Shown here: piece by piece, positions 1 through 5,902 of the stretch
Layout: each line of letters starts with the position of its first letter
How positions within the stretch are numbered: the first letter of the stretch is position 1
Source: DASROJ01 sp035646975
Lineage (GTDB): Bacteria; Acidobacteriota; Polarisedimenticolia; JACPZX01; DASXTC01
Assembly (NCBI GenBank): GCA_035646975.1
Contig: DASROJ010000299.1
Location: 1 to 6,217, forward strand
Direction of reading: 5' to 3'
Length of the DNA: 6,217 nt
Position numbers and translations under genes: made by a program
The notes under the pieces: generated by a model
Told to the model about the DNA's origin: nothing
Database searches by the model: none
What the model saw: the letters and a program-made list of their open reading frames with translations, nothing else

Positions 1-416
1 ACATCTACCCGACGCTGCTCGACTGGGCGGGGTTGCCGCAGCCGCCCGGACTGCAGGGACAGAGCATCGCCGGGCTCGCGCGGGGCGATCTCTCCAGCCT
101 CGAGCGCACGCATGTCTACACCCAGAGACGGGAGCCGGAAGACCTGGACTTCTCCGACGCGGCCTTCGACGGCCGATGGAAGCTGATACGCGACCGCGCG
201 CATGGTCGGACCATGCTCTTCGACCTGCTGGCCGACCCCGGCGAAACGCTCCGGCTCGAGGAGCGCAACCCGGATATCGTCGCGGGGCTGACCTCGAAGA
301 TCGACGCCTGGGAGGCGGCGAACCGCAGCCTGCATGAGAAGATTCGCCCCGACGCCACCTCACCGCTCGATCCCGAGACCGAAAAGCAGCTCAAGTCTCT
401 CGGGTACATCCAGTAG
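1..416 (+). CDS. Type I sulfatase (arylsulfatase A-like), C-terminal fragment
   Basis: This is the 3' end of a gene that begins before the window. The reading frame is open from base 3 to the TAG at 414-416, giving 137 residues. The visible part matches the C-terminal subdomain of alkaline-phosphatase-superfamily sulfatases. It opens with IYPTLLDWAGL, then a GLQGQSI segment (the usual 'G.SL' region), a DGRWKLIRD strand, and an LFDLLADPGET block equivalent to the family's 'ELYDL..DP.E..NL' pattern. It ends in LKSLGYIQ, a tail common in these proteins. The catalytic formylglycine motif (C/S-x-P-x-R) and the metal ligands lie upstream, so activity cannot be judged. Family members hydrolyse sulfate esters, typically on glycans, outside the cytoplasm. 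Some related proteins act on phosphonate or phosphodiester substrates instead. The next gene starts one base after the stop codon, suggesting co-transcription and a shared glycan context. Confidence 0.88.
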   Translation, partial: IYPTLLDWAGLPQPPGLQGQSIAGLARGDLSSLERTHVYTQRREPEDLDFSDAAFDGRWKLIRDRAHGRTMLFDLLADPGETLRLEERNPDIVAGLTSKIDAWEAANRSLHEKIRPDATSPLDPETEKQLKSLGYIQ

Positions 417-417
417 G

Positions 418-1512
418 ATGAAGATCGTCCACGTCAACACCGAGCACACCTGGCGCGGGGGGGAGAGCCAGGTCTTCAACCTGATGCGCGGGCTGCGCCG
501 GCTCGGTCACGAGGTCGAGGCGGTGACGCTGCCCGGCAGCGCGCTGATGCAGCGATGCCGCGAGGAGTCGCTGCCGGTGTTCGAGCTCAGGATGCGAAGC
601 GACGCCGACCTGCCGGCCGCCTTCCGACTCGCGCGACATCTCGGGCGGCATCCGTGCGATGTGCTGCACGCGCAGACGGCGCGGGCGCACTCGATCGCGA
701 TGCTGGCGCGATTGCTGGGAGCGCGGGCACGGCTGGTGGTGAGCCGACGTCTCGACTTTCCGATCCGACGCAACCTGCCGAACCTCTGGAAGTACCGCAG
801 CAGCCTGGTGGACGCCTATATCGCGGTGGCCGGTGTCATCCGCGACATCCTGGTCGAAGCGGGCGTGCCTTCCGGTCGTGTCAGCGTCATCAACAGCAGC
901 ATCGAACTCGGGCGATTCACCGGCGTGGGGGATCATCGCGCCGCGGTCAGGCAGGAGCTGGGTGTGCCGCCGGATGCGCCCCTGGTGGGCAACGTGGCCG
1001 CGCTGGCGTGGCACAAAGGGCAGAAGGATCTGATCGCGGCGATGCCGTCGGTCATCCAGTCGCTTCCCGGAGCGTATCTGGTCATCGTCGGCGGCGGAGA
1101 AGAGCGGGAGGCGCTTCAGCGGCAGACCGCCGGGCTCGGGTTGACCGACCGGGTGGTCTTCACCGGCACGCGGCGCGATGTCCCGCGTCTGCTGACCGCC
1201 TTCGACGTCTTCTGCATGCCGTCGTATCTCGAAGGACTGTGCAACTCGGTGCTGGAAGCCTTCGCGATGCGAGTCCCGGTCGTGGCCACGCGGGCGGGCG
1301 GTCTTCCCGAGATCGTCGAGCCCGAGCGCACCGGGCTGCTCACGCCGCCGCGCGATCCCGCCGCGCTGTCGGCGGCGCTGGTGCGGATGCTCACCGACCG
1401 GGAGCTGGCCGCGCGCGTGGCCGACGCGGGCCACCAGCTCGTCCACGAGCGGTTCGGCGTGGATCACATGGTGTCGCGCACCGCGGATCTGTACCGGCGC
1501 CTGGTGTCCTGA
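418..1512 (+). CDS. GT4-family glycosyltransferase (GT-B fold)
   Basis: A complete 364-residue retaining glycosyltransferase of the 'group 1' (GT4) type, expected to transfer a sugar from a nucleotide donor on the cytoplasmic side. The N-terminal Rossmann domain starts MKIVHVNTEHTWRGGESQ, with the glycine-rich acceptor-side loop at 13-16, and has a DVLHAQTARAH segment at 81-91. The C-terminal donor domain begins around 185. It shows GNVAALAWHKGQKDLI (191-206), LVIVGGGEER (221-230), VVFTGTRRDV (246-255) and the diagnostic E-x7-E motif, E272 and E280 in EGLCNSVLE, followed by ATRAGGLPEIV. Length is normal for the family. The ATG at 418 is chosen because MKIVHVN is the canonical first beta strand. 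The longer in-frame opening from 334 would overlap the sulfatase with unrelated sequence. TAG-G-ATG spacing to the sulfatase and the lack of a clear Shine-Dalgarno site suggest coupling. Donor and acceptor are unknown; an LPS core or exopolysaccharide role is inferred from neighbours. Confidence 0.93.
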   Translation: MKIVHVNTEHTWRGGESQVFNLMRGLRRLGHEVEAVTLPGSALMQRCREESLPVFELRMRSDADLPAAFRLARHLGRHPCDVLHAQTARAHSIAMLARLLGARARLVVSRRLDFPIRRNLPNLWKYRSSLVDAYIAVAGVIRDILVEAGVPSGRVSVINSSIELGRFTGVGDHRAAVRQELGVPPDAPLVGNVAALAWHKGQKDLIAAMPSVIQSLPGAYLVIVGGGEEREALQRQTAGLGLTDRVVFTGTRRDVPRLLTAFDVFCMPSYLEGLCNSVLEAFAMRVPVVATRAGGLPEIVEPERTGLLTPPRDPAALSAALVRMLTDRELAARVADAGHQLVHERFGVDHMVSRTADLYRRLVS

Positions 1513-1567
1513 GTCGGAAGTCGTGCGATGTCCGGCCGCCGGGTCATCCCTTCAGGCCGGGTCGAGG
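1513..1567. other. Convergent intergenic gap with weak hairpin
   Basis: A 55-base gap between the converging stop codons of the GT4 gene and the GT83 gene. It contains a 6-bp inverted repeat, CCGGCC at 1532-1537 and GGCCGG at 1555-1560, with a 17-base loop that itself holds GGG-TCAT-CCC. There is no T-run after the stem on either strand, so it is not a recognisable intrinsic terminator. It could at most be a weak bidirectional stop, with termination left to Rho. Confidence 0.25.
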
Positions 1568-3343
1568 TCAGCGTGGCGAGCCATCTGTCAGGGCGGAGCG
1601 GGCGGCGCACACTGTCTCGTATCCCACGCGGCGGCACGCCACCGTCTCGAGATCCGGCAGCTTTCCGCGGAGTCGCTCGACGTCCTCGGCGCTCGTCAGC
1701 ACGACCGCGCCCGGGTGCTCCAGCAGCCATCCGGCGGCTTTGTCCAGACCGCTCATCTCGTCGATCCGATCGCGGCCCGTGTAGACATTGAAGAGGCCGG
1801 CGTACGACGTGCGGTACAGGATCATCTCGCCATCGGGTCCGGCGGCCGTCATGGCCGCCTCGGCCAGCGGACGCGCCGACTTGATGATATCGAGCGCAGG
1901 CACCCCGACCCACTGCCCCCATGCGACCAGACCGACCCAGCCGGCCGCAAGACACGCCAGCGCCGCGCGTCCGTCCGGGTCGACTTTGCTGGCGCGGCCG
2001 ACTTTGCTGGCGCGGCCGACCTTGCCGGCGCGGCCGACCGATCCGAGCGCCGCCATCGCGAGGCAGACGACGCCCAGGCCCGGCAGCAGGAGGGCCAGTG
2101 CTCCAGGGAAATGCGAAAACCGCAGCATGCCGGCCTGCTGGTCCGGCGCGAGTCCCCGCAGGCGGCCCACGTATCTCGCCGCCGGTCCGAACGGTGCAAC
2201 CGCCAGCGCCAGTCCGCACAGGGCCAGGAGGATGCCGCACAACGTCAACGGGACCCGCTGCCTCCACTTCGACAGCGCGCGCCGCGCTTCGGGCAGCAGC
2301 GCGCGCAGCTCGAGCGCCACCAGCAGGCTCGCCGCCGGAAACAGTGGGAGCAGGTAGCGTGTCTTCTTGCCCGAAATGACGGAGAAGAACAGGAACGTGA
2401 AGACGAACCAGGTCAGCGCGAGCCACGAGGCCCTGCTGGCGCCGCGATCCTTCCAGGCGCCGTAGAGCGCCGTGGGCAGCACGACGACCCACGGCAGAAA
2501 CGACCCGGGGAAAACCTTGAGAAAGAACTGCAGCGGCTCCTTGTGGTGCCACGACTGGTAGGCTCGGCCGAGATTCTGCTTGAAGAGGATCACCTGGGCG
2601 TATCCGGTTCCCCCTCGAGCGATCGCGGGCACGAGCCACGCGGCCGCCACCGCCAGGATGATCGCGAGCCCCCACACCGGGTGCCATGCCCACACGCGGC
2701 GCGCGCCGTGCTCCTGTAGCCCCAGCAGAAGGAGCAGGCCACCCGGGATGACGAGTCCCACCGGACCCTTGGTGATGATGGCGAGCCCGGCCAGCCCGTA
2801 AAAGGCGGCCCAGAGAATGGGCGATTCCATTTCGCGCGCGCGCAATCCCGTCGCGATGGCCGCCACCACGAGAAATGTGAGCGTCCCGTCGATGACACCC
2901 GAAGAGGCGTGCACGACGAACATAGACGACGTCGCCAGCACGAGCGCCGCCAGCCAGCCGGTCTCCGCGTCACCGTAACGGCGGCCCAGGTGAAAGGTGA
3001 GCAGCAGCGTGCCGAGCGCCGCCATCACCGAGACGAACCGCGTGCCCGAGGTGGACGGAATCCCGGGAAGACGGCCCGCCAGGATGCCGAGCCAGAAGAA
3101 CAGCGGCGGTTTTTCGCCGTACACGGCGCCGTTGAGGTGCGGAAGCATGTAGTCGCCGCGGGCGACCATCTCGCGAGCCACCTCGGCGTAACGCGGCTCG
3201 TCGGGGTTCCAGAGGTCGCGCAGCCAGACGCACGGCAGGTAGAGAGAACAGGCCAGCAGGACCATCGCCAGGACTGGCCGGTGCGGCAGCACCACCCGGT
3301 CGATCCACAGGCGGGTTCGTCCAGCCTGTCCGGCCTCAACCAT
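1568..3343 (-). CDS. ArnT-like GT83 membrane glycosyltransferase
   Basis: A 591-residue polytopic membrane protein of the ArnT/PMT superfamily (GT83). Known members move a sugar from undecaprenyl phosphate to lipid A or another envelope acceptor on the periplasmic face. Hallmarks: the first periplasmic loop with D48-E49 in NPDEPRYAEVA, VYGEKPPLFFW (74-84), TKGPVGLVIP (191-200), HHKEPLQFFLKVFPGSFLPW (266-285) and SGKKTRYLLPLFPAASLL (324-341). About 13 hydrophobic segments can be counted between residues 22 and 480, followed by a soluble C-terminal domain of about 110 residues. This agrees with ArnT topology (13 helices, periplasmic C-terminus). The start ATG overlaps the GT2 stop by 8 bases with no visible Shine-Dalgarno sequence, so translation is probably coupled. 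It is the last gene of the operon. A six-residue GRASKV-type repeat lies at 437-454. The transferred sugar (aminoarabinose, galactosamine, mannose or other) cannot be read from sequence, so no symbol is given. Confidence 0.92.
   Translation of the reverse strand: MVEAGQAGRTRLWIDRVVLPHRPVLAMVLLACSLYLPCVWLRDLWNPDEPRYAEVAREMVARGDYMLPHLNGAVYGEKPPLFFWLGILAGRLPGIPSTSGTRFVSVMAALGTLLLTFHLGRRYGDAETGWLAALVLATSSMFVVHASSGVIDGTLTFLVVAAIATGLRAREMESPILWAAFYGLAGLAIITKGPVGLVIPGGLLLLLGLQEHGARRVWAWHPVWGLAIILAVAAAWLVPAIARGGTGYAQVILFKQNLGRAYQSWHHKEPLQFFLKVFPGSFLPWVVVLPTALYGAWKDRGASRASWLALTWFVFTFLFFSVISGKKTRYLLPLFPAASLLVALELRALLPEARRALSKWRQRVPLTLCGILLALCGLALAVAPFGPAARYVGRLRGLAPDQQAGMLRFSHFPGALALLLPGLGVVCLAMAALGSVGRAGKVGRASKVGRASKVDPDGRAALACLAAGWVGLVAWGQWVGVPALDIIKSARPLAEAAMTAAGPDGEMILYRTSYAGLFNVYTGRDRIDEMSGLDKAAGWLLEHPGAVVLTSAEDVERLRGKLPDLETVACRRVGYETVCAARSALTDGSPR
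1982..2035. repeat. 18-bp tandem repeat, three copies, in GT83 coding region
   Basis: Three head-to-tail 18-base units at 1982-1999, 2000-2017 and 2018-2035. The first two are identical (GACTTTGCTGGCGCGGCC on the + strand). The third differs at two positions. On the coding strand the units read GRAGKV, GRASKV, GRASKV (protein residues 437-454). One of the two differences is synonymous (AAG/AAA) and the other changes Gly to Ser. The array lies between predicted helices 12 and 13, in a loop expected to face the cytoplasm. Because the unit is a multiple of three, copy-number change would lengthen or shorten the loop without a frameshift. Confidence 0.95.
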
Positions 3344-4103
3344 CGCGGCGGTTCGGTGGGAAGTGTGTGCGCTCCCAGAGCCTGGCGTACTTGACGAACA
3401 CCACCCATGTGTCGATGCCGGTGATCATCAGCCCCGGGATGCCGTCGAGGAAACCGAGCTGGAAGATGTAGCGCTTCACGAACCGCGCGGGCGGTCGCAC
3501 CACCAGGTCGAGCACCGTGGCCCGCCGGCCCTTCCGCAGATACTCGTCGGCGCCCCACGACGTGTAGCGATCGATCTTGTGGAGATACGAGTCCCACGAG
3601 CGAAAGGTGATGTGCAGCAGCGGGTGCTGCAGCTCGCCCACCGGGCCGCTCACCTCGACGTCGGCATGGACTTCCTTCTCCTGGTACCGACCCTTCGTCC
3701 TGTCCCAGAAACGCAGCACGCGGTCACGCGCCCACCCGCCGTATCGAATCCGCCGGCCGAGAAAATGGTTCACCCGGCGTATCACGTAGCCGCTGCGGTC
3801 GGGGCCGCGCGCCAGCAGGGCGCGAATCTCGTCGCGCAGCTCGGGGGTGACGCGCTCGTCGGCGTCCACGACCAGCACCCAGCGGTGGGCGGTCTGCGGG
3901 ATGGCCCAGTTCTTCTGCGAGGCCGAGTTGACGTATTCGCGCTGGATGATCCGGTCGGTGAACCGGCGCGCGATCTCGAGCGTGCGGTCGCACGAGAACG
4001 AGTCGACCACCAGCACCTCGTCGGCCCATTTCACCGACTCGAGGCACTCCTCGATGTTGGCTTCCTCGTTGAAGGTCGGGACGATGACGCTGATCTTCTC
4101 CAT
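3336..4103 (-). CDS. GT2 glycosyltransferase, WaaE/KdtX-like LPS core type
   Basis: A 255-residue inverting GT-A glycosyltransferase resembling the WaaE/KdtX group (beta-1,4-glucosyltransferase-like), which adds a sugar to the inner LPS core in the cytoplasm. Visible features: SVIVPTFNEEANIEECL (5-21), VDSFSCDRT (33-41) for nucleotide binding, the metal-binding DxD as D80-A-D82-E, then GYVIRRVNHFLGRRIRYGGW (105-124), typical of this group. KEVHADVEV (143-151) sits where the family's VHE-type catalytic loop lies. The C-terminal third is hydrophobic (about 213-240), suggesting peripheral membrane contact. The start is taken as the ATG at 4103-4101, sharing one base with the kinase stop (TGATG). 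A GTG one codon earlier (4106) is an alternative that changes only one residue. No good Shine-Dalgarno is visible, consistent with termination-reinitiation. WaaE-like assignment is by motif resemblance; the donor sugar is unproven. Confidence 0.92.
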   Translation of the reverse strand: MEKISVIVPTFNEEANIEECLESVKWADEVLVVDSFSCDRTLEIARRFTDRIIQREYVNSASQKNWAIPQTAHRWVLVVDADERVTPELRDEIRALLARGPDRSGYVIRRVNHFLGRRIRYGGWARDRVLRFWDRTKGRYQEKEVHADVEVSGPVGELQHPLLHITFRSWDSYLHKIDRYTSWGADEYLRKGRRATVLDLVVRPPARFVKRYIFQLGFLDGIPGLMITGIDTWVVFVKYARLWERTHFPPNRRDG

Positions 4104-4798
4104 CACAGCAGCGGATTCCGCCCGCGCGTGCGCGGCAGATCCTTCTTGCGGTTGAACGGCCAGAGCCGCCGCAGTCGCTTGAACCTGCGGTGCGATTCAA
4201 GCTCTTCCGGGGTCAACTCCCCGGGCACGAGCGCGACCTTCCACTTCAGCAACGCCCTTTCCTCCGCGCGCTTCAGACGCGGGAACAGCACCCGGTGCGC
4301 CCACGAGCCCGGCTCGAACACCGTGGCGGAGGAAAAGTCGATGAGATAGAGGTCGCCGGCCTCCGTCACGAGGAGATTGTCACGCGAGCGGAGGTCTCCG
4401 TGGATGATTCCCCGATCGTGCACGCGTCCCAGCAGTTCCTTGATGCGCTCGGCCACCCGGGGCACTCCTCCATGCCGGTGATGATACCTGGGAAGCCTCA
4501 TCCCGCCGACATACTCGATGATGATCGCGTGCCGGTCAAGCCGCCGGTAGAAGCGGGGCACGCCGGGGAACTTCCCGAGCCTGCGGTAGGCGCGGACCTC
4601 GCGCGCCAGCTGGATGGCGCCACTCCATCGGATCAACGGGTTCTTCGCCGCGTAGTCCTTCACGGCGACCCGCCCCTCGGCCACCTCGACCAGCAGGATG
4701 TCGGCCTTGTTCCACGCGCCCTTCTTGATATAGCTGGAGGCGACCGAGTCGAGCTCGGCGCGGGTGAGGGCGTCGACGCCGGGCGGGGTCTTTGACAT
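4103..4798 (-). CDS. Small kinase, lipopolysaccharide kinase (WaaP/Kdo kinase)/Bud32-like
   Basis: A 231-residue protein with a compact protein-kinase fold. Recognisable elements: VAVKDY with the ATP-binding lysine K47; E67 in AREVRAYRRL as the likely helix-C partner; IIIEYVGG (92-99) as hinge; the catalytic loop HGDLRSRDN with D135 and N141; and the metal-binding LIDFSSA with D154, where DFS replaces DFG. All catalytic residues appear intact. Small kinases like this include Kdo/heptose LPS kinases (WaaP, KdkA) and Bud32/RIO-type protein kinases. Position between a radical SAM gene and a WaaE-like transferase favours phosphorylation of an LPS-core sugar (inference). A strongly basic C-terminal stretch (about 204-226) may bind the membrane. 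The ATG at 4798 overlaps the upstream stop as TGATG and is preceded by GAGGG three bases away. A TTG one codon earlier (4801) is a weaker alternative. Confidence 0.85.
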   Translation of the reverse strand: MSKTPPGVDALTRAELDSVASSYIKKGAWNKADILLVEVAEGRVAVKDYAAKNPLIRWSGAIQLAREVRAYRRLGKFPGVPRFYRRLDRHAIIIEYVGGMRLPRYHHRHGGVPRVAERIKELLGRVHDRGIIHGDLRSRDNLLVTEAGDLYLIDFSSATVFEPGSWAHRVLFPRLKRAEERALLKWKVALVPGELTPEELESHRRFKRLRRLWPFNRKKDLPRTRGRNPLL

Positions 4799-5766
4799 CA
4801 ACCCTCGATTTCGATCTCCTCGTCCACCTTGCAGTCCCGGCAGAGGTCGATGGTGTGGATCTGGCCGCCGAGGAACCGGCGACGGATGCCGACCGCCTTC
4901 TCGCCGTTCCAGACTGCATGGATGGAAGAGTTCGTGATGTTGCCCAGCACCTGCTTGCGGGAATAGTCGGTGCAGCAGAGAACCATGTCGCCGTTGAAGT
5001 TGATGTACCCCTGTTTGAACAGCCGCGTGCAGGAGGAGAAGTACTCCATGTGCCCGGACTTGCTGAACGACTCGGCGTCGGTGATGTTGCCGCCGCGGTT
5101 CTCCAGCGCGGTGTACTTGGATCGCACGCCGCGCTTCTTCCAGTAGGCCACCGCCTTTTTGGCGTCGATGATGTCGGTGGACACCATGGTGATCCAGACC
5201 TTGGGCCAGTCGGTGCCGCGCTTGCGCTGCTGCTCGAGAAGGTAGTTGACGTTCTCCATCGTGTGCTCGAAGTGCATCGCGCCCCGCATCGACTTCTCGT
5301 AGGCCTCTTTCTCGATGCCCTGGAACGAGACGTACAAGGCGTGAAGCGCCTTGCCGATGTCGAGCATCTCGTTGACGCGGTCTTTCGTCAGCAGCCCGCC
5401 GTTGGTGGTCACCACGACCTTGCTGTCCGGGATCTGTTCGTGGATGTAAGCCACCTTCTTGAACAGATCCTTGTCGATGAAGGGTTCGTTCATCAGGTAG
5501 GGGCTGATGCGACGCACGCCATGCTGCTTCGCCTCGGCGATGATCCGTTTGAACAGGTCGGGGTCCATCCGCCCTTTGGGCTGGAAGTCGAAGGTCTCGC
5601 CGAACGGGCAGAAGATGCAGTCGGCCTGGCAGCCCGTCACCGTCTGGATCTGCAGCGTCCGCGGAAACTCGGGCACGGGACGCCGCGTCAGCTTCTTGCG
5701 CGCGATGGTGAGCAGACCATCGCCCGGCTCTTCGACGTAGTACTTGTTTATCTTGAGTGAACTCAC
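4798..5766 (-). CDS. Radical SAM enzyme with C-terminal SPASM-like Fe-S domain
   Basis: A 322-residue radical SAM protein, first gene of the operon. The SAM-cleaving [4Fe-4S] cluster motif CxxxCxxC is C46, C50 and C53 in TGCQADCIFCPF. Supporting barrel motifs are PYLMNEPFID (89-98, the GE-like SAM-contacting strand), VVVTTNGGLLT (117-127) and ALYVSFQG (143-150). The C-terminal part has a SPASM/twitch pattern: C246, then NGDMVLCCTD (C264, C265), GNITNSSIHAVWN, and C309/C312 in DLCRDC. These suggest one auxiliary Fe-S cluster. The start is GTG at 5766: it has GGAAGGGAAG ten bases upstream, and the next upstream in-frame codons reach a stop without another start. Codons look richer in Lys, Asn and Ile than in neighbouring genes. 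SPASM proteins act on peptides, sugars and other small molecules; the substrate here is unknown. Co-transcription with LPS-type genes makes a sugar or envelope substrate the first hypothesis. Confidence 0.92.
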   Translation of the reverse strand: MSSLKINKYYVEEPGDGLLTIARKKLTRRPVPEFPRTLQIQTVTGCQADCIFCPFGETFDFQPKGRMDPDLFKRIIAEAKQHGVRRISPYLMNEPFIDKDLFKKVAYIHEQIPDSKVVVTTNGGLLTKDRVNEMLDIGKALHALYVSFQGIEKEAYEKSMRGAMHFEHTMENVNYLLEQQRKRGTDWPKVWITMVSTDIIDAKKAVAYWKKRGVRSKYTALENRGGNITDAESFSKSGHMEYFSSCTRLFKQGYINFNGDMVLCCTDYSRKQVLGNITNSSIHAVWNGEKAVGIRRRFLGGQIHTIDLCRDCKVDEEIEIEG

Positions 5767-5776
5767 GGCGGTGCGG

Positions 5777-5786
5777 CTTCCCTTCC
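5777..5786 (-). promoter_or_regulatory. Ribosome binding site of the radical SAM gene
   Basis: The minus strand reads GGAAGGGAAG here, a purine-rich Shine-Dalgarno-like stretch ten bases before the GTG at 5766. It supports this non-ATG start, the only possible initiator before the in-frame stop about 80 bases upstream. Confidence 0.6.
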
Positions 5787-5808
5787 GGGTTTCATGCCGG
5801 GTTTCATG
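5785..5808. repeat. 12-bp perfect tandem duplication in the operon leader
   Basis: CCGGGTTTCATG occurs twice without a gap (5785-5796 and 5797-5808). It lies in the predicted 5' untranslated region of the minus-strand operon. The proximal copy partly overlaps the ribosome binding site. On the mRNA strand each copy reads CATGAAACCCGG. Its function is unknown and it may be a chance slippage duplication. Confidence 0.85.
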
Positions 5809-5840
5809 ATGGAGGCGTAGCGAGTCGCGAGGCGTGGTTC

Positions 5841-5869
5841 ATTATAGAAACCTCACCGGACAAGGTCAA
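5841..5869 (-). promoter_or_regulatory. Sigma-70-type promoter of the four-gene minus-strand operon
   Basis: On the minus strand a -35 box TTGACC (5869-5864, five of six to consensus) is followed by a 17-base spacer and a perfect -10 box TATAAT (5846-5841). Transcription would start near 5834, leaving a leader of about 68 bases before the GTG at 5766. The boxes stand out as an A/T-rich island in otherwise GC-rich DNA and point directly at the radical SAM gene, with no competing gene between. Confidence 0.85.
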
Positions 5870-5902
5870 CCCGGCCCGCGTTTGTGGTACTTTCGGCGCG
5901 AC

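Noticed and set aside
334..417. Upstream extension of the GT4 gene overlapping the sulfatase end
   Set aside because: The extra 28 residues are Pro/Ser/Arg-rich and unlike any GT4 N-terminus, while the ATG at 418 starts exactly at the canonical first beta strand.
391..1467. 358-codon minus-strand frame antisense to the GT4 gene, and a 409-codon + frame at 555-1784
   Set aside because: His/Arg/Gln-rich or Arg/Ala-rich compositions without motifs; the GT4 frame accounts for this DNA.
1532..1560. Inverted repeat CCGGCC/GGCCGG as an intrinsic terminator between the convergent genes
   Set aside because: Short stem, 17-base loop and no T-tract on either strand, so it is recorded only as a weak hairpin.
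1523..2719. 398-codon + strand open frame, and a 409-codon minus-strand frame at 1464-2693, overlapping the GT83 gene
   Set aside because: Both translate to low-complexity Arg/Ala/Gly/Pro-rich sequence with no domain motifs. They are frame shadows expected in GC-rich DNA, whereas the 591-residue frame shows clear GT83 motifs.
4792..5760. 322-codon + strand open frame antisense to the radical SAM gene
   Set aside because: It mirrors the real gene codon for codon, contains no recognisable motif, and the minus strand has the Fe-S motifs, the promoter and the ribosome binding site.
5767..5902. Small precursor-peptide gene for the radical SAM/SPASM enzyme in the divergent region
   Set aside because: The region has no credible short ORF with a start and ribosome binding site between the promoter and the GTG, and no peptide-like gene follows the enzyme in the operon.
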